A DNA stretch of 64,000 nucleotides from Hamiltosporidium tvaerminnensis (lineage: Eukaryota > Microsporidia > Dubosqiidae). This document shows, piece by piece, positions 1 to 13,151 of the stretch. Within the stretch, counting starts at the first letter, position 1, and each line of letters begins with the position of its first letter. The position numbers and the translations under genes are program-made. The stretch spans positions 837,001 to 901,000 of the forward strand of contig CM061251.1 in NCBI GenBank assembly GCA_022605425.2, written 5' to 3'. Under the pieces are notes generated by a model. It was not told where the DNA came from. It saw nothing but the letters and a program-made list of their open reading frames with translations, and searched no databases.

Positions 1-3000
1 AAAGGATTCGGAACGTAGGTATCGAAGATGGTACCGATGGAGTTTTGGAGAGCAGTTGTTAATGTTAAACCCAGAATTGCGTTAATGTTCTAAAAAAAGA
101 TGTAACATATGCCAATATATTAAGTAAATTTGATATTCTTAAAATAAGCATAAATTATAATCAAACTTGTATGAATTAAAGGATATTTCAGAATATATAT
201 TTGAATTACTTAAGACTTATTATTTTTTTAATGAATTAAATACTACTGAAAACGCCTAAAGAGTTTTATTTAAGAGAAACTCCCAATAAGGGCAATAAAT
301 CAACGTATTTTGAGTATTTTATACAACACAAAACTGATTGATCGTTTTTTATCGTATCTATATATGATTAAGTGTTCAAAGACTTTTTCTTTTGGAGTAT
401 CAATCTACTCCAAACTTTAAATTTATTAAATATTTGCAAATATTTTTTTACATACTGGTATTTTATAAACAAAAATTGGAACATTTGATTGGAATGATAT
501 TAATTAGCCTTAAATGAAAAGTAATTTACTTTATAAAGATTATATTTGCTTTATTCGCGTAATACAAACCACAGTAATTATTTTTTTAAAATTCGAAAAA
601 TATATAATGGGAAATACCAATTTTAGGTGACCTCCCTTGCTTTATTTCTTAAACTTGATAAGGCACTCGGAAGGTCACAAGTTTTTTTTGCGTTTTTTTC
701 CCATAAATAAAAATGAAACGATTGATGCACTTATTTAATAGAAACTTATTAAAGATGTCATATCTCCAATCCTTTGTTTCCATATATTTTTATACATATA
801 AAGTTAATATATAAGAATCAATTTCTTAATTTAAATTTTCATTTAAATTCATAAGTAATTTATTTAATATTTTTCGTAAATTTAAGATGGCATAAATTTT
901 TACTAATTGATTCGAAAATATTGTACCTCGATATTTTTTATTTCTACCGCGTATCCATAAAAATTTAATCTAAAAGAAAAAAGAAAATTTAATATAGAAA
1001 GCATATTGAAATTTTAATATACTGTAAATTAATATCTTATATATATCTAGAAATAATATTTGTTTAGTAAATTTATAAATATATGATTTACTCAACAAAT
1101 ATTGGATGGTTACTATATTTCTTAGGTTTAATATGGAGTATTATATTCAAAAAATCCTTTAAAACCAATTCCTTTTCATTGAATAAATAATTTTTAATTC
1201 TAGGTTTGGTGTTTTAATAATATCCTTATTATTTATATAGCAATTTAAATTTCAAAATTATATATCATACTATCAGATAATAATAATACTATATCGATAA
1301 TAGTTTAATACCAAATGTGGTAAGTGACTTTCTTTATGCTGATCCGTTTTTGAATCCTCAATCAGCCATTAATATTTCAAATTTTAAAACTAAATCAAGT
1401 TTCGTATTTTATTTTTACATTTAAACAATTGAATTTACTAAATATATTATATTGTGCTGTTTGTGTCTTTATACAGTTGTATTTGTATTGTATTCATAAC
1501 TATTTGCGGAGTTTATAATGTTTCGTAATCTATTATTTGATCAAACTAATGAGAATTTCTTGCTTTTTGAGTACCAATATTATGTTTTTGCTAAAATGAT
1601 CGACCTTTAACTTTTTGAAGAAAAATCGTATTAATAAGTAGAATATCAGTAAAAATTTTTAGGTAGAAATTTATCAAACTACATCTAAAGATAATATTTG
1701 AAGCACCGTAAATAAGTTATGAGATTTGAATATTATAATCCGCAGTTTAAAACAAATTATGAAAATTTTATGGGTTTGTAGCAATGTCTCGATCATTTTT
1801 CGAGTATTTATAACTGATTTTAATATGGAAAATAACTCTTATTATTGCAAATCTATTTGCAAATATTTCTTGTACACTACACATTTTAATTTGAACGGAC
1901 GAATATATAAATTTTTTCAACATTAGACTTTACAGTGACAATTTAGACTGTAAAAAATTACAAATCTAAAGAATATAATTCGAAACTTTAGCAACTGCAA
2001 AATTTAACTCACAAGCGTTGATCATTATGAAAAGAGAAAGTTTCTTTACTTGGTATTATGTTTTGCTCAATATTATACTTTACATATTTGTCTATTTTAA
2101 TTTTGTAAAGTCATATATATTTCCTAGATTTTCGAAACAATAATTTTTAGACACAATCATTTGATCTTAATACAATTTCAGAGTCCAATGAATTGAGCTT
2201 TATACACATATAAAAAAATACCATTAAAAAAAATTACACAATTAAACTATTCTGAAATCCGCAATAATTCCTTATTGGTTTACCTTTGAAATTTGGTTTC
2301 GCTACTGCATTAAAGATTGCTTTTTGAAAGAAAAGAGTAAGAATCCTGAAATATTTACAGCGCCGGTATTGAATGGTTTTCTAAATAAATTTTGGAAAAT
2401 TGTAGAGTTAAGTACATTATTTTAATTTACAATGCAAAGAAAGAATTAAGAAATTTAGGCTAGCCGTTCTTTTCCCGGAAAAACATCATATTATACTTAG
2501 CGTACTCTAAAAGGCAGTTCCTCGTCACCGAGTCATATAATTCGATACTATATTTTTAGAATTTTCATAATTTTGAGATTTACTTTAAACTGCCTTTCAG
2601 AATATATTTCTGCTTTGGATTATTCACAATAAATAATAAATTGGAATTAAAAATTTATCAAAAACGAATCATTTGTTATATTAAATCTTAGATGTTCTCA
2701 AATACACCGATAAATCTCAATATGCTATTAATGATATTTTTATTTTCAATATGATAATTAATTAAAATATACTGGCTGGTAAGGTCGTGAAACGAACTGA
2801 ATTTTATATTCATAAAAAAACAAGGAGATTTTATTTTAAACTTTTTTACTGAGTTATACTTTCTTAATATTGTAAAGTAGGTTTTTATACCTTCTCCACA
2901 TCTGTTGCTCACATATTTGCTTGGTCTCTCAAATCAGAATTATTTTCACTCCTGAGAAGTTTTCTAATAAAACCTAGGTTCATTTTTAAACTGCATATTT

Positions 3001-3845
3001 TCCTCTTCTTTTTTATTTACTTTTAATTTTTTAAAGGTTCAGTTTGGCCTTATATGTCTATTTTGTTCACCTTACAGCATATTTTTATTCCGATCAGTTT
3101 TCTTTCTTCTTAGAAAATTTTCGTGTAAATTGTTTTCTGTGTCTGAAAAACCATTATTTTTAAAGATATGTTATAAGAGGTAATTTATGTATTGTATCTA
3201 TTCTTAGTCATTTTTTAGGAATATCTTTGAATTTTGCCCGGTATAAAATTTAATGATACTATTTGAAGCTTAGTTGTTTTATTCAACGATTATTAAAGAT
3301 ATAGATATATTCAAGCCGAAAAGGTTTTAAAACATTGGTTCTATTATAGAATTGTTTATCTGTCGGTAAAAAAAACTTATAAGAAATTCTATAATTTATT
3401 ACATTCATTTTTACTTAAAAAAATAAAACAAATATATTTCTTAATGTTATATCAATTACATACTAAAATCCAGAAAAGTTTTTTAATAATGTGTGTAACA
3501 ATTTGTGCACCATTCAACGTTTGGAAGTGTTTCATGTTATATTTCCACATATTTTTATTGATTTTATAAGAATTTATGAATGAATTAAAGAGTCATGAAT
3601 TTCATCGGAATACTGAAATCGTTTTCACACTTTTTTAGACGAATAGACATTTCGAAATAAGTCAAATTAGACATTACTTGATTGTATAAATGGTAATAAG
3701 CTATGACATCATAATCTTGTTTTGCTGAAATTAAATCTCAATATTCTAGTTATTTTTAACAGCGTCTTACTTCTTTTGTTATCCTGAAGTTTTGGGCTAA
3801 TACCGATAATCTATCGTGTTTTTTATAGAGATGAATATAAAGACC
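1..3845. other. gene desert, no feature recognised
   Basis: This stretch is AT-rich with stops in all frames. The longest open frame (1726-1926) has no ATG at its 5' end, no C-run before it and no recognisable motif. I see no gene, tRNA or clear repeat here. Confidence 0.6.
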
Positions 3846-4168
3846 CTGTGCCACTGGTCTAGTGATGAGGATATCGAAATTCAATTCTGAAGAGCCATGT
3901 TCGATCCCTCCCCCCTTCCCACTATGCTGGGTACAGAATTGGCTTGGTGAATTAACTGTCTGTCGAAGAAGCGACTAAAAAGGACTGTTTCTCAGGTTGG
4001 GCGTAGGGTTTACAACCCACCATTTAGAACTTCCTTGTTACGAAACCCAAAAAAGTAAACAAATTTACTGGAAAAAGACCGGTGGACGGTATTTCTAAGG
4101 TAGACCAAGACTCGTGTAGGGCTATAGTGAAAGGATGAACGAAGCAATAATAAAAATTTTTTTTTGCT
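3846..4168 (+). mobile_element. tRNA-derived SINE, copy 1 (with Pol III head)
   Basis: A short non-coding retroelement with three parts. The head (about 3846-3910) carries a tRNA-type internal promoter: an A box at 3855-3865 fitting TRGYNNANNNG, and GTTCGATCC at 3899-3907, a perfect B box, 34 nt apart. The wording resembles a tRNA-Glu or tRNA-Asp, but the acceptor stem does not close, so it is not a working tRNA. The body (about 3926-4130) is shared with the copy at 11441-11685, including GGTTGGGCGTAGGGT, a GGGTT-TAC-AACCC hairpin, CTTGTTACGAAAC and AAAGACCGG. The 3' end is A-rich (AATAATAAAAAT). It lies in a gene desert upstream of the leucine-rich protein gene. SINEs have no coding capacity and depend on a partner LINE; I could not identify the partner, and the 3' end shows no resemblance to the LINE 3' hairpin in this window. 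Confidence 0.75.
3855..3907 (+). promoter_or_regulatory. internal RNA polymerase III promoter (A and B boxes) of the SINE
   Basis: The A box TGGTCTAGTGA is at 3855-3865 and the B box GTTCGATCC at 3899-3907. Their spacing is that of a tRNA gene. The second copy lacks this part. Confidence 0.7.
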
Positions 4169-5403
4169 CAAATCTAACCAAATTTTTAAAAACTTTTTTA
4201 CAAATAAACAAATATGTACATACAGCATTATTATGTTCTTTTCCATAGATTTCACGAATAATCTAGCATATTTGTGACTCCTTTTTGATTAAACACGGCA
4301 TAACACATATCTATTCTAAGCCTTTCAAGCCCACAATTTCAGCGCAAAAAATTTAGAGTAGTTTTTGCTCTAGTGACATCTTTCATTCATAGTACTCAGA
4401 TAAGTATTTTAGATAAAGATTATCAATATAGCCATCAGTAATTTTCAATACCAGTTTTATTCGTTTTGTGTATCAGTAGATTAAAAATCGATTTCGGATT
4501 GTATTAGCTGATATATAGTGTGAATTAATTTTTTAAACATGTCAATGCTAAATGAATCGGTCAGAGTCACGGGTAGAAAGCTGCGAATTTAAACTAAATA
4601 AGCATGGTGCATATATAAACGAGAATGATTACTGTATTGAGTTATTAGGCAGCTATAGATCACGAAACACATAGCCAAAATGATTTTTGTTGAGACAAAG
4701 ACTGATCTTTTTATGGACGGAAATGAGATAAGATTTCTTCTCGGGCTGAAATACGTTTTTAAAGCTTTTTATTTTATTTTGACAGTTAGAATATTAAATT
4801 GTGCGCCATGACTACGAAATACTCTATGCATTACAAAGAAAATTGCAAGTACGGACATTTTATAGTTTAAAACATAATTTTTTAAATTAATATGTATTAT
4901 TATTTCGCTATAAATTTTCTATGATGCAAAGCTTTTTTAGGTATTTTACTTTAATTTAAAACTCATTATATGCTATCTAGCAATGCTTATTAATTTATTA
5001 ACGTAGTACGTTTTTTTCAATTAAGAATCATTTGTGTTTGGTATAATAACATTGAAACATTTAAATAATGCAAATATAGACAAAAATACTTGATATCAAA
5101 ATTTTAGTTGTTAATTATTCGCGTAATTTTTAAAAAGTATTTGTTCGACCAAGAGTTACTAAAATCAAACAACATCAAAAATAATGTTCACTTAAACTAA
5201 TTAAAAATCATATTAGAAATTGAATTCTTTAATTTATTCAGTTAATAAATTTAAATTAAAATGGTTCAAAATTTGAAAAAAAATTCTTTTTTTTATCGCA
5301 ACAAAATATAGATAAAATATTCCAAGACCAAATCTTTATGTATTTATATTAAATTTTTTATGATAATGTATAACATCATCTCTATATAATTAATATCTTG
5401 TTT
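4169..5403. other. non-coding spacer
   Basis: AT-rich spacer between the SINE and the leucine-rich protein gene. No gene, repeat or RNA was recognised. Confidence 0.55.
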
Positions 5404-5406
5404 CCC
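5404..5406 (+). promoter_or_regulatory. CCC start-proximal signal
   Basis: CCC lies 6 nt before the ATG at 5413. Microsporidian genes typically carry such a C-run immediately upstream of the start. It supports the ATG at 5413 over the later in-frame ATG at 5434. Confidence 0.6.
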
Positions 5407-5412
5407 TTAAAT

Positions 5413-7746
5413 ATGTTTAATTTCGGATCTTTGATGCGAATTCTTATAAACACAAACCTATATTTTGGTTCATTGTTGATAATATTAACCTTGAGGTGTA
5501 TAATTACTCAGGAGACATTAAATCTTATTTTTTTTGAGAAAAATGCTGACAAGGCTTTGACATCAGAAAGTATTTTTTTAGAATCTTACCTGTGTTTAGA
5601 TTCTTTAGATGGCAAATATAAAAAATATTATCGAATTTCAAATTGTAAAATCCTAGAAACATTTGTGATTGACATGGATGCTTTTCCATTAAAGTTTCCA
5701 ACAGAGAGTAGATTTGGCGAGAAAAACGATCAAAACTTATATATTTCTGCAAATATTATTACCTTTGAAGAATTTTTCTATTTTTATAAAACAATATTAG
5801 AATTTCCTTATTTGATCGATAATATAAATGAAGAAAAATATCTTCTGTTTATAAAAATTTTAAACATTTTTAAGTTTGAAAGGAACAGTTCCTTCAAAAA
5901 CTTAATTCGATTTATATGGTGTTCGATTATATTCAATTCCGTTCCGATCAAAGAAAGGAATTTTACATCCAAGAAATTGCAAAACTATGACCTACCAAAA
6001 TATATTGATCTATCTAAAATGGTTCTGGTTGAAATATTGGAAATATTTAAATTCTCTAAAGAAGCCATCAGCATAATAAAAGACATATCGTGGGCTAAGA
6101 GTGTTACAAAATATTATAAGTTTGATTTTATAAATATAAATGATAAATTTTTGTATTTCGACACTAATATTATACGAGAATTTTTAACAAGGGAAAGTAT
6201 ATTAAATAATATTTTCACGATTATAGACATTTTCAATCAAATACATACTTTCAAGCATTATTTTCTGAGTTCAATATCATATACAAATGATTTGTCGAAA
6301 TTCTTTATGTTATCTTTTTTTAAAGGTATAGATGAAATTTATGTTGCTTTTTCGTCGAATACTGATGAAATAATTGAAAAAATCTGCCAAACTTCTGCTT
6401 TAAAAAATATAAAAATTTTAAATATCATACATTCAGAATTTAATACAAAAGATGAAATTATTTTTTTAAAAAAATACAATATTGAAAAAATAAATTATAT
6501 CGTTTCTCCGAATGCGCCAAAAACTTATTTTCACAATTCTGCTATTCAATCCTCTGTTCACGATATATATTCAAAATTTATCTATGAAATATCTGAAAAT
6601 GATATAAAAGTCTTTGCATACCAAAATAGAAAATTAAATAAAAATATAAGAAAAAATTTTATTTTGGTGTTTTATCACAATGAAAGTATAATAGAAAAAG
6701 TAGAAAATTTAAATTCTTTATCTTCAATGTTTTTGTCTGTAAAATTATACAATGAACATTTTTGGTTTAAATTCTTTTCTTATAATTTAAAAGAGATCAA
6801 GAATATCGATGTAAGATTTACCGACACATATATTAAAGATTTTAAACTCAATAATATAGAAATTTTTAATAAAATTATACGTATATTTATAATTAACTCT
6901 AAATTGACTGCTACGTTTTTGTCCAGAATATTGTTGTTTCCATTTCTGAGAGAAGTTAACATTTCGGATTCTAAAGTTATATTCTCAAATACACAACAGT
7001 CTTGGATAGATAATAGTTCAATTCAAAAATTTACATTAAAAAATACTTCGATTGATAACCAAGATCTTTTCATAATTTTTTTAAATAAAATAACTGATAT
7101 GAAAAATTTGAAATATTCACGCTCCGAAACTATAATTTTTTCAAATATTTTCATATCATGTCTTAATGATCCGATTTTAAATCCAACCAATTTAAATTCC
7201 TTAAAATATTATATTTCTTATTACTCTAAACGTTCGATACCGTTTTTTCCGATGTTTTTTCATCTTAAAAAATTTAATTTCGGATTTGATTATCCTGAAG
7301 GTACTTTACTTCAAATATTTTTAAGTCAAGAATGTAATAATCTTCAAAAATTGAAAATTTTTGGTGTGTATATCGGTAAAAAAGATAAAAAAGCATTAGG
7401 AAAATGCACAACTCTTAATTATCTAAATATTTCAAATACTTGTAGATTTGATGAAATTGATTTTTGCGAACTTTTTGATTCAAGGCAGAATTATATAATA
7501 AATGAATTACACCTTCCAAACATAGAATTATCTAATTGTGACTTAATATTTTTTTCCAAGCTTAAATCTCTAAAAAAATTATATATAAATAGTTTTAAAC
7601 TTAAAGGAAGTTTTAATTTGATTTTACAATCTTTTCGCCATGTTAATAATTTTGAAGTTGGCCGAATTTTAGTTTCAAAGGAGGAAATTTCTAAGCTTTA
7701 TGAAGAATTCGGAATGAGAATCAAAAGTGCCGTATTTAATCATTAA
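5413..7746 (+). CDS. secreted-type leucine-rich repeat protein (777 aa)
   Basis: A single uninterrupted frame encoding 777 residues, by far the longest in the window. Residues about 8-29 form a hydrophobic stretch after a basic residue, like a signal peptide or anchor, so the protein probably enters the secretory route. The rest is rich in Leu, Ile, Phe and Asn. The C-terminal third contains irregular leucine-rich segments, for example NNLQKLKIFGVYI near residue 640 and LKSLKKLYINSFKLKG near 717-733, spaced like LRR strand units. Several expanded microsporidian genomes have lineage-specific families of LRR proteins with signal peptides, and this fits that pattern. The ATG was chosen because CCC is 6 nt upstream; the frame stays open a few codons further 5' but without an ATG. 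The exact function is unknown; a role at the host interface is inference only. Confidence 0.8.
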   Translation: MFNFGSLMRILINTNLYFGSLLIILTLRCIITQETLNLIFFEKNADKALTSESIFLESYLCLDSLDGKYKKYYRISNCKILETFVIDMDAFPLKFPTESRFGEKNDQNLYISANIITFEEFFYFYKTILEFPYLIDNINEEKYLLFIKILNIFKFERNSSFKNLIRFIWCSIIFNSVPIKERNFTSKKLQNYDLPKYIDLSKMVLVEILEIFKFSKEAISIIKDISWAKSVTKYYKFDFININDKFLYFDTNIIREFLTRESILNNIFTIIDIFNQIHTFKHYFLSSISYTNDLSKFFMLSFFKGIDEIYVAFSSNTDEIIEKICQTSALKNIKILNIIHSEFNTKDEIIFLKKYNIEKINYIVSPNAPKTYFHNSAIQSSVHDIYSKFIYEISENDIKVFAYQNRKLNKNIRKNFILVFYHNESIIEKVENLNSLSSMFLSVKLYNEHFWFKFFSYNLKEIKNIDVRFTDTYIKDFKLNNIEIFNKIIRIFIINSKLTATFLSRILLFPFLREVNISDSKVIFSNTQQSWIDNSSIQKFTLKNTSIDNQDLFIIFLNKITDMKNLKYSRSETIIFSNIFISCLNDPILNPTNLNSLKYYISYYSKRSIPFFPMFFHLKKFNFGFDYPEGTLLQIFLSQECNNLQKLKIFGVYIGKKDKKALGKCTTLNYLNISNTCRFDEIDFCELFDSRQNYIINELHLPNIELSNCDLIFFSKLKSLKKLYINSFKLKGSFNLILQSFRHVNNFEVGRILVSKEEISKLYEEFGMRIKSAVFNH

Positions 7747-10700
7747 TTTAAAAACTATTGTTTTAATATTTATAATCAAAAATTTAAAAACTATTGAGGT
7801 TTTGGTTTTTTTTGAGGGTTAACTACTACATACAAACATTTCGAACTTCTTAAATTATTATTAAATTTATAATTAAAATATGAATTTCTTCAACAAATAA
7901 TTTTTATTTTCATCATTTTCTCTTTCTACTGTATTATTATATCAAGTTTAATATTTTTGAACTTTTTTTAGGCAAAATATAAAAAAACGGAAGTTATAAA
8001 GAAAATTGGAAAGCATTCAACAAGTAGACTTGTTTAAATATTTTTTTTTCATAAAAAATTATATTGATTGGTAAATTCAGAGTTATCTCATTACGACATC
8101 ATCGCTTTTGTTCAAAATCATTCCGAAATGTCTGAATTTGCCCTGTTTGAATTTTTTTTATCACATATCATTTTTCAGAGACAATAAATTTTGAAGAAAA
8201 AACACCTTCAATTTTTATTGTTTATTTGGAACAAAAAAATATATTGTTGAATTTAAAAACCTAATAATTGAAATTTGCCATCGGTTCTATTCGAATTCGG
8301 GATAGCATGTCTTCTCTGATAAGAGACAACACGTGCAGTTTCAGACATATGCAATCGATGTAATAATGTGTTTCAACTGTACTATAGATTACTTAGGATG
8401 AAAACAAACCATGCTGAAAATATCATTAATTATTACAATGGAAAACGGTTTTTATATAAAAGTAATAGATTTACATTAAATCATTTAAAAAAAATATAAT
8501 ATAAAAAGTGTTAATTTAGAATACCTTATAATAAAGTCCTCTACATTTAATTTCAATTGCATTTTTTCTAACAAAATATTCTTGTTCTGAATACCCTTCA
8601 AAAAAAAACCAAATTTAATATCAAGATTTTAATACTAAATATTTAATCCAAACATAATAGTTACAATATAATTCACTAATGAAATTCATATTTTAGTCAA
8701 ATACCAAATCTATAATAGCTGATAAAAATCACTATTGATTTAAATTCTAATAAAAAAAATTATTGAATAATATTTTTGACTAATCCTATAATCTATGATA
8801 TGGAGAAGCTTATCATTTTTATAATTCAGTAATGTCCTGCCGAAAACGACGACTCAACTCTAAATGTTTAATTGGTTAAAATAATATAAGACAATAACAA
8901 GAGTGCTCCAATTAAGTTATGTCTCTTTATATTTTTTCATAAATCTTACACAACCGATAATAGTGAGTAGAAGTGAACATAAAACAATTGAAAAGATTCT
9001 ATTGGTTCAACAAAAAGTTGAGATAAAAATTGTAAAACCTCTTTCTATACTGCATTAATATGAAAGGAAAAACAAATGAATTAATTTTTTTCCATTTTTT
9101 TAAAGTATTCTGTTTGAAAAAAAATTTAAGTAAATTTGTTCTGATTTATTTTCTACGAATTTACAGTTGCATAAAAAATTGTTGATAAGATTACTGCTTT
9201 TTTCTACCATTCTTCTGTACAATATATTTATATTCTCATTAATAGTTACACATAACAATTTTGCTTGAATAGCTTCGTGGAACTTTATACTTGATTAAAC
9301 TAAAAGATTTTTAATTAAAATAAGAGAGAATTTATACAATGAATAACCAATACCACATATCGTTAAAAAGCACGGTTTTTCAAACCAATAAAACACTTCA
9401 CAATAATGAATTTTTTCGAGAAAAACACAGAATTGAATGAAAATAAGTGGAAAAGGAAAAGATCAAACATAAAATTAAGAGCTTAAGCTCTGAAAAATTG
9501 AAAGTAAATAAATAGAAAAAGTAAAATCTGCGATAAAAAAATATCATAAAATTTTATTGAGAAATTTCTGAAAACTGCTAAAAAGTAATATGAAAGACCA
9601 AAAACAATACTAAGAAACAGATTAGGTAAGAATTAAAGCCTTTTTTTTAAGCATTATGAAATTATTTCTCAAATGATGAGGTTACAATTATTTTCGCATT
9701 TTTTTTTCTTATGAATGTAAAAGAAAGTTCGTTTCAACGAGCTTAACGTTAGTCTGACTATATAAATATAGAAATATCATAGGAACATATAAAATGGTGT
9801 AAATACGAAATAACATGGAAATTATAGAATAGAAATATAATACAGCTAACATATATCTATTTTAAATAAAGGTGTTATTAATGTATAAAACTTCATTAGA
9901 AATAACGGTGGGCACTAAGGACCGTGACAATAAGTTATTTAAGCGATAGAAGCATCATTTTGACGAGCGGCTATAGGAATCGTGCTTTTTACAACGCAAA
10001 ATGTACAAAATTTCACATAAGTATAATACTTGAGCTAATAAAAAAAGGTAAGAACATCTAAAAGCATAACTGTATAAAAAATCCTTAAAGGTATAAGAGT
10101 TTCTCGGAAAATTGACATGATAATGCAAAAAGAAAAGTATAATTTGATTTAAGATTAAAGTGATAAAGAGCTGAATAATCTTTATGTAATGGAAGTGAAA
10201 TTTCAAATATTGTGTGATTTACATGTTGCAGTCGTACAGTTAGCGGACTTGTGTTGAAAAAATGATAAATTTAGTATAAATCATCACATTAGGAATGATA
10301 ATAACATCTAAATTCATGTATAATGTGTGAAAAATTCACACATTTTTGAAAAAAAAGTTTATAACAGAGCTGATACTAGGTAAAAAAACAAACTCGATAT
10401 TTTAATTCTATTTAATTAACATTTAAGCACAAGCTGATGAGCAATATAAATACATTTTGTCTACTGATTTTCACTTTACTAAATAAGTTTTTATTTTACC
10501 TACTTAAAGTAAAATTGCACAAAGGCAGCTCAATTAGTTTTATTACTTTAACTTTTTTTGATGGGGCTACTATTTTGCAAAGTGATAATAATAACAGAAG
10601 GTTTCCAACAATGCCATTAAGGAAGCATGTAATAGTTGGCTTTTGTTAAAGGTGCTACGGAAAATTCTATACACTAAAAAGTAGGACAGGAAGAAAGTGC

Positions 10701-11440
10701 GAGACAAGGTGTGAAACATATGCATTGTTCGTGGGTAGAAAACAACAAAAAGAATAATCAACAGACATATGTTATATACAGATTAGAAAGTACAGAGCTC
10801 ATAATAGGGGCATAAAATAACTGGTATGATGCCATGTTTAAAACAAGATTATAAATTGATTTAAAATTTCTTTACTTACAGCCGTTCAGTCTAAATTAAA
10901 TTAAGGAACATAATCTAGAATTAATTTTAAAAGATCAAAACAATGCAGTATACAAAAGAAAATTTGCTAAAAAAAGCATACCAGTTAATATATCAATAGA
11001 AAGTCATCGTCTAATAGTTATGTTTGATTTCTACCTTCGCATCTAAATTAACTTCCGAGCTATGTAACAACAAGAGATAAACAACTCGCTTATAGGTATG
11101 TAACTTAATATTCTTCGATGAGAAATAAGGAGAAATATAGTTTAGGAAGATTTGTCAGGGATCCTGTTGTAAAACAAAAAAGCTCATTCATATTAAATAT
11201 TAGAGAGATTTCAGCAAGATATCGGGACAAAACGTAGAAAAAAGGCAAAGAACATTAAATTAAAATACCCTGACGCAAAGAATGATGATAATATAAAAGT
11301 TCTGGTATCAGATGTAGAACGTGTCACACCGATGAAATGAATATTAAAGGATTGTTCTTGAGATTAGAATGCTAATATGTATAAACCGGTATTAAATATG
11401 TAATTTTAGATCTAATTTACTAAATGTAATTAAAGTTTTA
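7747..11440. other. non-coding desert
   Basis: About 3.7 kb with no credible frame. It holds one small perfect hairpin at 10322-10344 (10-bp arms AATGTGTGAA/TTCACACATT, 3-nt loop). No gene, RNA or mobile element was recognised. Confidence 0.55.
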
Positions 11441-11685
11441 CCCCACCATGATGGAACCAGAATTGGCCTGGAGTATTCTCTGCTTGCTGCAAGAAGCGAC
11501 TATAAGAGACTGGTCTTCCAAGTCTTGGTTGGGCGTAGGGTATACAACCGCCCCTTTACAAGCACCTTGTTACGAAACTGGAAAAATTAAACAAACCCTC
11601 TGGATAAAGACCGGAAGGCTATATGACGAGGGCGGCCAAGGCTCTTGCAGAGCTGAAGTCCCGAGGATGATGAATAAAAATATTA
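11441..11685 (+). mobile_element. tRNA-derived SINE, copy 2 (5'-truncated)
   Basis: This segment aligns with the body of the SINE at 3846-4168. It shares CAGAATTGGC, AAGAAGCGACTA, GGTTGGGCGTAGGGT, CTTGTTACGAAAC and AAAGACCGG in the same order, and ends in GATGAATAAAAATA. The tRNA-like head is missing, as expected when reverse transcription stops early. It is markedly richer in G+C than its surroundings. A 105-codon open frame (11448-11765) runs through it and out the other side; it is a by-product of the higher GC and not a gene. Confidence 0.75.
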
Positions 11686-13151
11686 TTTCAGCGAATAAAT
11701 TCTTCGGTATAATTCACCAAGAGAATTTGCAAGAATGTCATTCGAGACAGTGCCCAATGCTATAGTTAAGCTGGCTGCAAAATAAGATGTATACTTCACA
11801 TATTTGGATTTCGCAACAAAACCAAGCCTTCTAGATCGAAATAACACAAAAAATACAGCTTTAAAAAATCAACAACTTTAATAGACATTTTCTGCGTAAT
11901 TTACACGCTTCTTTTGAAAGACCACGTATTTTTTATGCTTATTTACTTTGGAATATTATCGTTGCATTTTTGTACAGAATAAAATTTGAAATTGTCCATG
12001 GTTTTGCCGTAATTCTATATGATATGTCATTATAAATTGCATCCACTCATTATCTTGAACGTAACAAATACATAATTTCGTTTTTAATTTCTAGTATGGC
12101 TTTTTTAACAGGTTTCTTAAAACATTCGCTAAGAAGTCCCAAATTTAGGTTCAAATCCTAGCATATATTTAGTCGAAAGTATTTAAAGAACAAGTAAAAT
12201 ATTTTTATTGATAAAGATGATTTAAGTTAGGACTAAATACTAAGCTGAGTAGAGAAAGGGCATCAATGGATAGTATATAAAAAACGAAATGCACTATTAA
12301 CCCACAAAATATGCATACTGAGACGTAGAAGATGATAGACAACCAAATAATAAAATGGATGCATATTAAACAGTGGATATATCTCCAAAATCAAAGGATT
12401 GTTTCAAAATTTGGAAAAGGAGTCAAAAAAAATTTAAAATCAAATAAAACAGATAATTTGCCATTATAAAGGAGAGAAAAAAATGATGAAAATAACCCAG
12501 TATTATATAAATTTTATTTCTCATTTTCAAACATGATATATTCGAAAAAAAAATCAAATCCTTATATTTCAAACCAATAAACAAAATATATGTTTTAATA
12601 TGTTATACTTATCATTTAATCATTACTATATTCCAATGAGATAATAAATTTGTAAAACATTGGTTATTTTAATCCGATATTATGAAGCAATAATTTTTAT
12701 TCTAAAAACTGAAAGGTCTACAACCAAATGAATATATTTTTAAATACATTGTATTTTAAATAAAAAATAATTGTTCAAAGATACAATTATATAATTAATT
12801 GTCTATTTCCCAATATAATTTTCAATAAATCTTTAATTCTATAAAATAAGCGTTAATATTACAAGGGAACTAAAACAGTTTAAGCTAATCTTTCAATTAA
12901 AATTTTTACAGTGATATTTAACATAAATTTATTTCTTATAAATTCAAATTAAAAAAACATTAAAAATTAAATTTTCTCCATACCATTATTCTTCCTTTGC
13001 AAATCCTTTGTTTCAAAATTTGAAATTCAAAACATCTGATTGATGAGATAACACAATGTTTGTAAAAATTTTACTAACAAAATAAAACCCCTTTCATTTA
13101 TTAACCAATCACTTTTTAGAATAAAGAATTTAAAAAAAAAGAAAAACAAAA
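11686..13151. other. non-coding spacer
   Basis: AT-rich spacer. At about 12146-12166 there is a tRNA-like T-arm (TTAGG-TTCAAAT-CCTAG), but no D-arm or acceptor stem closes around it, so no tRNA is called. Confidence 0.5.

Noticed and set aside
8281-8310. TTCGAAT T-loop-like string
   Set aside because: There is no flanking stem and no A box at tRNA distance.
11448-11765. 105-codon ATG frame with a CCCC nearby
   Set aside because: It lies in the SINE body and continues past its end. The homologous SINE copy has the frame broken, so it is not a gene.
12090-12175. Possible tRNA-Leu (TAA) on the plus strand
   Set aside because: A good T-arm (near 12146-12166) and a CTTAAAA anticodon-like loop exist, but the anticodon stem has mismatches and no D-arm or acceptor stem closes.
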